Below, in pieces: positions 1 through 5,570 of a stretch of DNA of 5,640 nt. A program made the position numbers and the translations under genes. Origin of the DNA: Thermodesulfobacteriales bacterium (lineage in GTDB: Bacteria; Desulfobacterota; Thermodesulfobacteria; Thermodesulfobacteriales; Thermodesulfatatoraceae). The DNA is taken from NCBI GenBank assembly GCA_026985945.1, contig JALSPN010000010.1, forward strand, positions 1-5,640, in the 5' to 3' direction. Position 1 is the first letter of the stretch; every line of letters begins with the position of its first letter. The notes beneath the pieces were generated by a model, which was not told the DNA's origin, did not search any database, and was given only the letters and a program-made list of their open reading frames with translations.

Positions 1-169
1 CAGAGATAAAGAAGCCTCAGGCGATATAGACCATAAAAAGCCATTAACAACAAAGCCCCAAAGTGAAGATAAAGAAATATCTTCATGGCCAATTACTATA
101 GCCCAAATAGAAAGACTATAAAAATTGCTTCTTTCTATTATTCCAGGAAAATTTATTGAAAAAATCAAT
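1..169. other. A+T-rich upstream flank, no gene supported
   Basis: This stretch is much richer in A+T than the genes that follow. A + strand frame is open from base 2 to a TAA at 119-121, giving a hydrophilic tail (ends AQIERL). Two - strand frames are also open to the window edge and hydrophobic: one beginning with an ATG whose first base is 86 (MKIFLYLHFG...), and one open from about base 174 with no good start codon. The ATG at 86 has no Shine-Dalgarno sequence. I cannot tell which of these, if any, is coding. The stretch also holds short inverted repeats at 64-85 (8-bp arms, 6-nt loop) and 106-139. It is most likely the end of a neighbouring gene plus intergenic DNA. Confidence 0.5.
106..139. 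repeat. 9-bp inverted repeat in the leader, possible weak terminator
   Basis: Arms AATAGAAAG (106-114) and CTTTCTATT (131-139) are perfectly complementary around a 16-nt interval. They overlap the TAA at 119-121 that would end a + strand reading frame entering from the left edge. There is no run of T immediately after the right arm and the stem is A+T-rich, so this is at best a weak transcription barrier before the operon promoter. In DNA of this composition it could be chance. Confidence 0.3.
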
Positions 170-176
170 TTGATTT
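162..176. repeat. 15-bp perfect palindrome overlapping the -35 box
   Basis: AAATCAA and TTGATTT flank a single central T (base 169), and the right arm contains the whole proposed -35 hexamer at 170-175. A protein bound here would cover the -35 element. The TCAA/TTGA half-sites recall some ArsR/CadC-type operators, but the A+T-rich background weakens the argument. It may be an operator or a coincidence. Confidence 0.35.
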
Positions 177-198
177 ATTGTTTAGATTACTGTATAAA
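170..198 (+). promoter_or_regulatory. Sigma-70-type promoter for the operon
   Basis: TTGATT at 170-175 (4 of 6 to TTGACA) is followed after exactly 17 bp by TATAAA at 193-198 (5 of 6 to TATAAT). Transcription would start around 204-206, leaving a leader of about 45 nt before the ATG at 250. It is the only convincing promoter I see in the window. The short or overlapping junctions downstream suggest that it drives all five genes. Confidence 0.7.
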
Positions 199-207
199 GC
201 GTTCGAT

Positions 208-232
208 CTTAATGAATAGTCTGTTCATTAAG
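208..232. promoter_or_regulatory. Operator-like 25-bp inverted repeat (TetR or ArsR/SmtB style)
   Basis: Arms CTTAATGAA (208-216) and TTCATTAAG (224-232) are a perfect 9-bp inverted repeat. Inside the 7-nt spacer TAGTCTG, four more bases pair symmetrically around base 220, so only one of the twelve pairs (217/223) fails. The core is TGAA-N7-TTCA. It lies just downstream of the expected transcription start and ends five bases before the Shine-Dalgarno sequence, the classic place for a repressor. TetR-family operators often look like this. ArsR/SmtB operators also use TGAA/TTCA half-sites, usually with a 6-nt spacer, which is relevant because the operon contains arsM. No regulator gene is visible in the window. 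Confidence 0.65.
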
Positions 233-249
233 GCAAAAGGAGATGTCAG

Positions 250-1194
250 ATGATTAAAAGAAGTCTCAGTCTTTCGTTGCTCTTTATTTTTTTAATTGCA
301 AATCAGCTTTTGGCCGGGGCATGGACCATGAAAAAGGGGCAGATGTATAACCGTTTGGTCTTTAATTATTACGAAACTGATCAGCTCTATGATGAAGACG
401 GAGACTCTCATTCCATGCCTTTAGATGGCCGTTTTTATGACCGCAATCTTAACTGGTATCAGGAGTATGGTCTTAATGATCGATTAACGTTGATCACTTC
501 CTTCTATTACAAATGGCTGAGTTATCACGATGTTTACGTCCACAATCGGAGTAACGGTCCGGGAGATTTTGAGATCGGCCTGAAATACAAAATCTATGAA
601 GGGGCACTGGTAGTCAGCCTTCAAGGGCTTTTCAAGTACGGCAAACTTTACGGCCGGGAAAATCCTGAAATTGGCAATCGCCAGAACGACTACGAGATAA
701 GGCTCCTTTTGGGAAAATCTCTTTGGCCTTTTCCCGGCTATTGCGGTCTGGAAGTGGGTTACCGTTACCGCCACGGTGCTCCTGCCGACGAAGTCCGTTA
801 CCTGGCGGAGTTCGGGATGAATTTCACCAGAAAGCTTTACGGGCGGGTAAAACTTGATGGTATCTGGGGGATGGGAAACGCGGATGTTGAGAAAGGTTAC
901 CGTCCTCAGGAGCCCGTAAATCCCCACTTTGATATAACGCCACTGTTAACGGCCGGGGTAAGTCCGCCACGGGTAAATCCCTCAGATGAAAGGCAAAATG
1001 CTCTTCTTTCAGGGATCGAAAACCTCACCAATCCCCGTATTGCACCGGAATACAATCTCTTAAAGCTTGATATCACCCTGGGTTACCAGATCACAGAAAG
1101 ATTCGGGGTCGAAGTGGAATACACCCCTTCCATCTACGGGGAAAAGACCTCTAAAGGGGCCACCGCAGCGGTGGCCATCACTTATGTGTGGTAG
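250..1194 (+). CDS. Outer-membrane beta-barrel protein, function unknown
   Basis: This 314-aa protein starts at an ATG 7 nt after AAGGAG (237-242). The N-terminus is a Sec signal peptide: MIKR, a hydrophobic core, then ANQLLA, with cleavage likely after residue 22 or 24. The mature part begins GAWTMKKGQMY, which resembles a widespread family of uncharacterised outer-membrane proteins related to the MetA/phenol-degradation barrel group (from memory of the family). The rest alternates polar and aromatic or hydrophobic residues in strand-like blocks (for example LTLITSFYYKW and YCGLEVGYRYRH) and ends with aromatic Trp314, typical of barrels inserted by the Bam complex. There is no lipobox Cys. 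It is the first gene after the promoter and operator and is 10 nt from the next gene, so it may be a porin or channel for the operon's substrate or product. The substrate cannot be read from sequence. Confidence 0.9.
   Translation: MIKRSLSLSLLFIFLIANQLLAGAWTMKKGQMYNRLVFNYYETDQLYDEDGDSHSMPLDGRFYDRNLNWYQEYGLNDRLTLITSFYYKWLSYHDVYVHNRSNGPGDFEIGLKYKIYEGALVVSLQGLFKYGKLYGRENPEIGNRQNDYEIRLLLGKSLWPFPGYCGLEVGYRYRHGAPADEVRYLAEFGMNFTRKLYGRVKLDGIWGMGNADVEKGYRPQEPVNPHFDITPLLTAGVSPPRVNPSDERQNALLSGIENLTNPRIAPEYNLLKLDITLGYQITERFGVEVEYTPSIYGEKTSKGATAAVAITYVW
1158..1176 (+). repeat. G+C-rich 19-bp palindrome near the 3' end of the barrel gene
   Basis: Arms GGCCACCGC and GCGGTGGCC surround a single central A at 1167. 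In RNA this would be a strong short hairpin, about 7 bp with a GCAGC loop. It lies inside the coding sequence, ending 18 nt before the stop codon's last base and about 28 nt before the next start. No T-run follows, so it is not a standard terminator. It could protect the 3' end of the barrel mRNA from exonucleases or impede translation into the next gene. Confidence 0.5.
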
Positions 1195-1198
1195 GAGG
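1193..1198 (+). promoter_or_regulatory. Ribosome binding site fixing the start at 1205
   Basis: AGGAGG overlaps the stop codon of the barrel gene (1192-1194) and is 6 nt from the ATG at 1205. The reading frame is open back to an ATG at 1067, but that start would lie inside the barrel gene and would hide the signal peptide. The ATG at 1205 is followed at once by a clear signal peptide, so it is the true start. Confidence 0.9.
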
Positions 1199-1204
1199 CA
1201 AAAG

Positions 1205-2812
1205 ATGCGAAGGGCTGCCTTTGCTTTCGTGTTTGCTATAAGTCTTTTTTGGGTAACTGCAGGCTCTCAGGCCTTTGATTTGAGTCACAGTGATCTTGAG
1301 GGTCACTATCCCTGGGAAGGGATTTCCGTCTATGAACAGCTGGCGATGGTAAGCCTTCCTAAAGCTGAATTCGAATCCCAGTTGCTGAGCCTCCTGGCCC
1401 AGACTTCTTTTGCCCGCCAGATGCTTGTTCCCCTGGAGCTCAGACCACTCACGGTTTCCATGCTGGTGGGGGCGGTGATAGAGGCCAATTTTTCAGATGA
1501 GTGGCAGGTCATCACCGGAGACCCCAACCCCATTGTAAGCCCCTTACTGGAGGCCCTCTACAGTGTGATTCTCGAAGACCCAACTCTGGCCGCGGAGGTG
1601 TCTGCCAGGCTCAGCGCCATCCCACTCATGATGCCTGATTCCGGTGGCAGTGCGGTTCTGGAGTTGAAAAACAGGCTCTTTGACCGGCATTTTCTGGATC
1701 CGGGCTTAAAATACGCCCTGGCCCTTCCCTGGAAGGTGGGCTTTTGGGCTGAGGGGGATCTGATTCACATCGATATTATAAATCCCGAAGCCATAGTAGC
1801 CCTCTTTTTCCATGACCTTTCCCCTGAAAAGCAAGACGAATTGGAAGCCCTGGCCAGGCAGGTGAAATTGTCCCTTCAAAAGGCGATTGTCGCGGCCCTT
1901 TATGCCCTCTTTCCGGAAGAGGCTGTAAGCATTGCTCCTGCCAAGCTTCCTCCCTATGTCCTTGAGCCCCCGGGCCCTGAAGAGCGTTTCGGGATAGAGA
2001 TTGGGATGGTGGAAGGGGCAGCAAGTATTTCGGATTTCCTCCTGAAACCCGGGCAGCCTTTTAACGACAGTCTGCTGGAGGTGGAAAATCCTCTGCTCAC
2101 CATGGCTGTAAGTTTTGAGGCCCTGGGTTCCCGGGAAGTGGCCACGGTTCATCCTTTCTTTTTTCAAACCTACGCTGCCTTTGATGGGATGGCCTCTTTT
2201 CTTACGGCCGCCTACCAGAACAGAGCCGATACGAGCCGCTGGATAGCCCGGCCCGATGGCAATGTTCTGGACGATTTCATCTTTTTGGCTGCCAAGACCT
2301 ATCCTGAAAGTCCCCTCTATGATCCCGGGGAGCTCGAATTTTATCGCGAGCTTTTGACCCCAATTTTCAGAATGACCTTTCTGAGGCCCCGTGGGAATAC
2401 GATCATCACCTTTGAAGATTCAGCCGGCAGAAAAGCTTATCTTGTTGAGGTAGGAAGCCCCTATTTTGGTCAAATTCTCCTCCGCCTTGGAGCCCACCGG
2501 GCCCCCGGGACTCCTTGCAAGTTGCTTGCCTACCGGGAAAACGATTCGATCAAAATAGTGGCTTACGATACCACATTTATGTTTCGGCATTTCTTTGGAG
2601 ACGCCGATCCCACCATCGTAACCCGATGGGACGGTGCCTTTTTCTGGCCAGAGGGTAAAGGGCTCTCTGATCTGGCGCAGGAGGCCCGTCTCCTCTACGG
2701 AGCCTATGTAGCAGGGGCTCTCGAAAGGCTCGCTGAAACAGGGCCTTATGAAATCCGTTTACGCGAGGAGGCAGGGCTTTTTTGGGAAACTGTAACGCAG
2801 ATGGTCCGCTAA
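1205..2812 (+). CDS. Secreted protein with two DUF302-like segments
   Basis: A 535-aa protein. Residues 1-23 form a Sec signal peptide (MRRAAFAFVFAISLFWVTAGSQA, cut as two pieces here only by the SQA site before FDLS), so the protein should be periplasmic, as no other membrane span or lipobox is evident. I do not recognise the whole protein. Two stretches resemble the end of the DUF302 fold, a short alpha/beta domain of unknown function whose signature is a Pro-Cys-Arg/Lys strand followed by a second strand. They are residues 175-204 (PWKVGFWAEGD...) and 437-466 (PCKLLAYREND...). They align without gaps at a constant offset of 262, with 9 of 30 identical: P, K, E, D, I, I, F, F, D. The sequence before copy 2 (about 405-436) also fits DUF302; the region before copy 1 is more divergent. 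It sits 10 nt after the barrel gene and 1 nt before the glycosyltransferase fusion, suggesting an envelope role in the same pathway. Confidence 0.92.
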   Translation: MRRAAFAFVFAISLFWVTAGSQAFDLSHSDLEGHYPWEGISVYEQLAMVSLPKAEFESQLLSLLAQTSFARQMLVPLELRPLTVSMLVGAVIEANFSDEWQVITGDPNPIVSPLLEALYSVILEDPTLAAEVSARLSAIPLMMPDSGGSAVLELKNRLFDRHFLDPGLKYALALPWKVGFWAEGDLIHIDIINPEAIVALFFHDLSPEKQDELEALARQVKLSLQKAIVAALYALFPEEAVSIAPAKLPPYVLEPPGPEERFGIEIGMVEGAASISDFLLKPGQPFNDSLLEVENPLLTMAVSFEALGSREVATVHPFFFQTYAAFDGMASFLTAAYQNRADTSRWIARPDGNVLDDFIFLAAKTYPESPLYDPGELEFYRELLTPIFRMTFLRPRGNTIITFEDSAGRKAYLVEVGSPYFGQILLRLGAHRAPGTPCKLLAYRENDSIKIVAYDTTFMFRHFFGDADPTIVTRWDGAFFWPEGKGLSDLAQEARLLYGAYVAGALERLAETGPYEIRLREEAGLFWETVTQMVR

Positions 2813-2813
2813 A

Positions 2814-4535
2814 ATGTATCAAAACCGAAAAATAGCCGTTATCATTCCCGCCTTAAACGAGGCCGAAACCATAGCTCAGGTAGTGAGTTCTCTTCCGGAA
2901 TTTGTTGACTGGATAGTGGTGGCTGATAACGGCTCTGAAGATCAAACAGCCCGGAAGGCAAAGGAAGCCGGAGCCACGGTAGTCCTGGCCCCGAGGAGAG
3001 GCTACGGTTCAGCCTGTCTTAAGGCCCTCGAATATCTGGCCCCGTTTCCTCCGGACATAGTAGTTTTTATGGACGGAGACGGAAGCGATGATCCCTCACA
3101 GCTTGAAGATCTCCTCCTGCCCATCGTGGAAGGGAGATATGATCTTGTCCTGGCCAGTCGAAGCCTGGGGAATACAGAACCTGGAGCCCTTACTCCTCTA
3201 CAAAGATTTGGCAACTGGCTGGCCTCCTGGCTCATAGAGCTTATCTGGGCCCGGAAATATACCGATCTTGGTCCCTACCGTGCTATTTCCTGGCAGGCCT
3301 TGAAAAAACTAAAGATGTCTGATCCGGATTTCGGCTGGACGGTTGAAATGCAGATAAAGGCAGCCCGTCTGGGGCTCAGGGTAAAAGAGATCCCGGCCAA
3401 CTATCGCCGGCGCCAGGGAGGGCAATCCAAGGTCAGCGGGACGATTAGCGGAAGTTTCCTGGCGGGGAAAAAGATCCTGGGCTGGATAATCAAAGAGGCC
3501 GTAAGAGATAGAAAATACCTTTCTCTGGGGTTTTTCAGCTACCTGGCCCTTCTGGGGTTGGTTCTGGCCCATATTTATAATAGGCCTCTTTTTGAAATTC
3601 GAGGCCAGAGAATGTATCTGGCAGAGTTTCTGGTCTTTGTTTATGTCCTCCTTTTTGGAATTTATCGCTTTTTCTTAAAGGATCATCCCTACCAGAAAGT
3701 GCGTATTCACGTCATTGTCTGGCTTTATCTGATATTCTGGGGGCTTATGCCATATTTCTTTGGCTTTAAAGTCCCGACTCTGGAAGGAGGGCAGGCCCTC
3801 TGGCCGGCCATTCATGTTATCGGTTCCTTCATGTTTTTTGCCTACGGTTTTTTGATGATCTTTTTCGGCCGAAGGCTTGACTGCGGCTGGAATTGCCCCT
3901 GTGTCGCCACCAGGGAGACCGTGGGCTTTGCCTTCAGACGCATGACAGTCCGCAGCAAGCTTTGGTGGCGCTTAAGATACCTGAAGTATGCTTTCCTGGC
4001 TCTGCTTTTGCTTTATCTGGGCTATATCTTTTTTGATCCGGGGGAGGCCTACTCCAAAGTGGGCCGCTTTTACTATCAGATCCTCACCGAGACTTATTAC
4101 CTCAGCTATCTATTCCTGCCTCTCTGGGGGAACCGAAGCTACTGCCGCGTTATGTGCCCCTACGCCGCTTTGTGGGGAATTTACAGCTACCTCGGGTTTT
4201 ACCGTATAGAGGCCGAGAGTGAGCGATGTCTGGAATGTGGGCTCTGTGAAACGGTCTGTGATATGGGAATCCCCATCCGGGAATACGTCAAAAAAGGCCG
4301 CATAAAGACGGTAGAGTGCATGGGCTGTGCCCGCTGTGTCAACGTCTGTCCTCAAGGGGTCCTCAGGATAAAAAGCGCCTGGGCCTACATGGAAAGAGTA
4401 TGGGAGAAGCTTTTTGGAAAGATTCCCCTCAAGGGGCTTTCCCTGGCTCACATGAAAAGAAAGTCCCAAAAACGGCCACAAAAAATAGGAGACCTAAAAA
4501 GATGGAAGATCTTTCCAAGAAACTGCAGAACTTAA
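2814..4535 (+). CDS. Glycosyltransferase family 2 fused to a membrane polyferredoxin
   Basis: A 573-aa protein. Residues 1-226 are a complete GT-A glycosyltransferase like dolichyl-phosphate mannosyltransferase/GtrB: IIPALNE at 10-16, VADNGSED at 36-43, the metal-binding DxD as D87-G-D89, TDLGPYR at 150-156, GWTVEMQ at 174-180 and SKVSGT at 205-210. Such enzymes usually move a sugar from a nucleotide to a polyprenyl phosphate. Residues 237-440 hold about six membrane spans (near 237-255, 268-287, 297-318, 330-351, 388-407, 426-438). The Cys motifs CGWNCPC (357-363) and CRVMC-P (444-449) are typical of NapH/CcoG/NosR-type proteins, followed by two 4Fe-4S ferredoxin motifs at C472, C475, C478, C482 and C502, C505, C508, C512. 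With six spans, both the transferase and the clusters face the cytoplasm. The frame is continuous, with no internal start at the junction, so the fusion looks real. The start has no clear Shine-Dalgarno and lies 1 nt after the previous stop, implying translational coupling. The acceptor and the electron partners are unknown. Confidence 0.95.
   Translation: MYQNRKIAVIIPALNEAETIAQVVSSLPEFVDWIVVADNGSEDQTARKAKEAGATVVLAPRRGYGSACLKALEYLAPFPPDIVVFMDGDGSDDPSQLEDLLLPIVEGRYDLVLASRSLGNTEPGALTPLQRFGNWLASWLIELIWARKYTDLGPYRAISWQALKKLKMSDPDFGWTVEMQIKAARLGLRVKEIPANYRRRQGGQSKVSGTISGSFLAGKKILGWIIKEAVRDRKYLSLGFFSYLALLGLVLAHIYNRPLFEIRGQRMYLAEFLVFVYVLLFGIYRFFLKDHPYQKVRIHVIVWLYLIFWGLMPYFFGFKVPTLEGGQALWPAIHVIGSFMFFAYGFLMIFFGRRLDCGWNCPCVATRETVGFAFRRMTVRSKLWWRLRYLKYAFLALLLLYLGYIFFDPGEAYSKVGRFYYQILTETYYLSYLFLPLWGNRSYCRVMCPYAALWGIYSYLGFYRIEAESERCLECGLCETVCDMGIPIREYVKKGRIKTVECMGCARCVNVCPQGVLRIKSAWAYMERVWEKLFGKIPLKGLSLAHMKRKSQKRPQKIGDLKRWKIFPRNCRT
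4416..4442 (+). repeat. Two-part hairpin upstream of arsM
   Basis: GGAAAG (4416-4421) pairs with CTTTCC (4437-4442), and CCCCT (4425-4429) pairs with AGGGG (4432-4436) around a 2-nt turn. The bases ATT form a one-sided bulge. The structure lies inside the fusion gene, about 60 nt before the arsM start. It might set the level of arsM translation or mark a processing site. With a 2-nt loop and a bulge it is only moderately convincing. Confidence 0.3.
4487..4491 (+). promoter_or_regulatory. Ribosome binding site fixing the arsM start at 4502
   Basis: AGGAG lies 10 nt before the ATG at 4502, within the end of the fusion gene. The frame is open upstream to an ATG at 4316, but the extra 62 residues read through the ferredoxin-coding region in another frame and do not look like protein. 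ArsM proteins normally start close to the segment that begins here (MEDLSKKLQNLKEYYG). Confidence 0.85.
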
Positions 4536-5560
4536 AAGAATATTATGGGAAAGTGCTTCAGAACAGTAAAGATTTAAAGACCAATGCCTGTTGTTGTCCG
4601 GAAGAGGCATTTACACCGGAAATTAAAGAAATACTGGCTCAAATTGATAAGGAAATCCTTGCCAAATTCTACGGTTGCGGTTCACCTCTTCCTCCCCTCC
4701 TTGATGGTTGTAAGGTTCTGGATCTCGGTTGCGGCTCCGGAAGGGACGTTTACCTGGCTTCAAAACTGGTAGGTCCGCAGGGATATGTGGTGGGCGTGGA
4801 TATGACCGAGGAACAGCTTGAAGTGGCCCGTAAACATATTGATTCGCAAATGAGACGGTTTGGATTTTCAAAACCCAATGTGGAGTTTAAAAAAGGCTAC
4901 ATTGAAGATCTAAGAGAAATCGGTATTGAAGACGAAAGCTTCGATGTGGTTATTTCTAATTGTGTCATAAATCTTTCTCCTGCCAAAGAGGCGGTCTTCT
5001 CAGAGATATTCAGGGTCCTTAAGCCCGGTGGAGAGCTTTATTTTGCAGATATTTTTGCTGGCAGACGCGTTCCCGAAGAACTTAAAGATGACCCGGTTCT
5101 CCACGGAGAGTGCCTGGCAGGGGCCCTTTATATAGAAGACTTTAGAAGAATGTTGCAAAAATTGGGGTGTCTCGATTACCGGGTAGTTACTCGAAGACGG
5201 GTCCGGCTTGAAAATCCCGAAATCGAAGAAAAGATCGGGATGGTTGACTTCTATTCCCTGACCATCAGGGCCTTCAAGCTGGAAGAGCTGGAAGATCGCT
5301 GTGAGGATTACGGTCAGGTTGCCATTTATCTGGGCACTATCCCCGGTTATCCCCACGCCTTTCCTCTGGACGAAAACCACATTTTCATAACGGGAAAGCC
5401 CACTTTAGTTTGTGGTAATACCGCTTCCATGCTTACGAGGACCCGCTATGCCAGACACTTCAAGGTGCTCGGAGACCGTTCTGTGCACTACGGGCCTTTT
5501 GATTGCGGCTCTTCCTTCTTTAAAGAAGGAAGAGCTTCTTCAAACTCATGTTGCTCTTGA
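4502..5560 (+). CDS. arsM: Arsenite S-adenosylmethionine methyltransferase ArsM
   Basis: A 352-aa cytosolic enzyme that methylates As(III) stepwise from S-adenosylmethionine. Residues 72-82 (VLDLGCGSGRD) and D100 form the SAM site. SNCVINLSP (152-160) and HGECLAGALY (201-210) are ArsM hallmarks. Against the Cyanidioschyzon enzyme (Cys44, 72, 174, 224, from memory), C31 and C59 are 28 apart, as 44/72 are, and C154 and C204 are 50 apart, as 174/224 are. The full catalytic set is therefore present: C154 and C204 to bind arsenic, and C31/C59 for the disulfide step. The C-terminal domain (about 250-335; YGQVAIYLGTIPGYPHAF) is complete. Extra cysteines occur as CCC at 30-32, C304, C335 and a C-terminal CC at 350-351. 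The gene overlaps the preceding fusion gene by 34 nt, so the two are translationally linked. The last codons contain a 28-bp palindrome. The function is very likely; whether the end product is a volatile methylarsine or an arsenosugar precursor depends on the next gene. Confidence 0.95.
   Translation: MEDLSKKLQNLKEYYGKVLQNSKDLKTNACCCPEEAFTPEIKEILAQIDKEILAKFYGCGSPLPPLLDGCKVLDLGCGSGRDVYLASKLVGPQGYVVGVDMTEEQLEVARKHIDSQMRRFGFSKPNVEFKKGYIEDLREIGIEDESFDVVISNCVINLSPAKEAVFSEIFRVLKPGGELYFADIFAGRRVPEELKDDPVLHGECLAGALYIEDFRRMLQKLGCLDYRVVTRRRVRLENPEIEEKIGMVDFYSLTIRAFKLEELEDRCEDYGQVAIYLGTIPGYPHAFPLDENHIFITGKPTLVCGNTASMLTRTRYARHFKVLGDRSVHYGPFDCGSSFFKEGRASSNSCCS
5508..5535. repeat. 28-bp perfect palindrome within the 3' end of arsM
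   Basis: The left arm is GCTCTTCCTTCTTT (5508-5521), and the right arm at 5522-5535 is its exact reverse complement, so all 14 pairs match with no spacer. A fifteenth pair (5507/5536) would be a G-U wobble in RNA. It covers codons 336-345 of arsM and ends 23 nt before the stop codon. A transcript could fold it into a stem of about 12 bp with a short TTTAAA-derived loop, followed by TTCTTC rather than a real T-run. It may be a partial terminator, an mRNA-stabilising or processing element, or a protein-binding site between arsM and the next gene. Confidence 0.75.
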
Positions 5561-5562
5561 GG
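5559..5562 (+). promoter_or_regulatory. Ribosome binding site for the gene at 5571
   Basis: GAGG overlaps the last two bases of the arsM stop codon and is 8 nt from the ATG at 5571. This supports the 5571 start over the in-frame ATG at 5589, and implies that translation continues directly from arsM. Confidence 0.7.
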
Positions 5563-5570
5563 ACAATTTC

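Noticed and set aside
1..86. Possible - strand gene starting at 86 (MKIFLYLHFG...)
   Set aside because: It has no Shine-Dalgarno sequence, only 28 visible codons, and a rival open frame on each strand; hydrophobicity alone is weak in A+T-rich DNA.
484..927. 147-aa open frame on the - strand within the barrel gene
   Set aside because: It lies wholly inside a well-supported + strand gene with a signal peptide and good ribosome site; the translation shows no recognisable domain.
1067..1204. Upstream extension of the DUF302-like gene to an ATG at 1067
   Set aside because: It would overlap the barrel gene by over 120 nt and bury the signal peptide; AGGAGG at 1193-1198 points to 1205.
1706..2167. 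153-aa open frame on the - strand, and shorter overlapping ones, within the DUF302-like gene
   Set aside because: They are antisense to a continuous 535-codon gene, have no recognisable motifs, and overlap one another in different frames.
3988..4209. 73-aa + strand frame inside the fusion gene
   Set aside because: It is out of frame with the conserved membrane/Fe-S module and has no motif of its own.
4110..4481. 123-aa open frame on the - strand within the Fe-S part of the fusion
   Set aside because: The + strand encodes unmistakable ferredoxin cysteine motifs here, so the antisense frame is a shadow.
4316..4501. Upstream extension of arsM to an ATG at 4316
   Set aside because: The added residues are a frame-shifted reading of the ferredoxin region; AGGAG at 4487-4491 and the family's usual N-terminus support 4502.
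5508..5545. Intrinsic terminator at the end of arsM
   Set aside because: The stem is perfect, but the following bases (TTCTTCAAAC) are not a proper T-run, and another gene starts within 40 nt with its own ribosome site.
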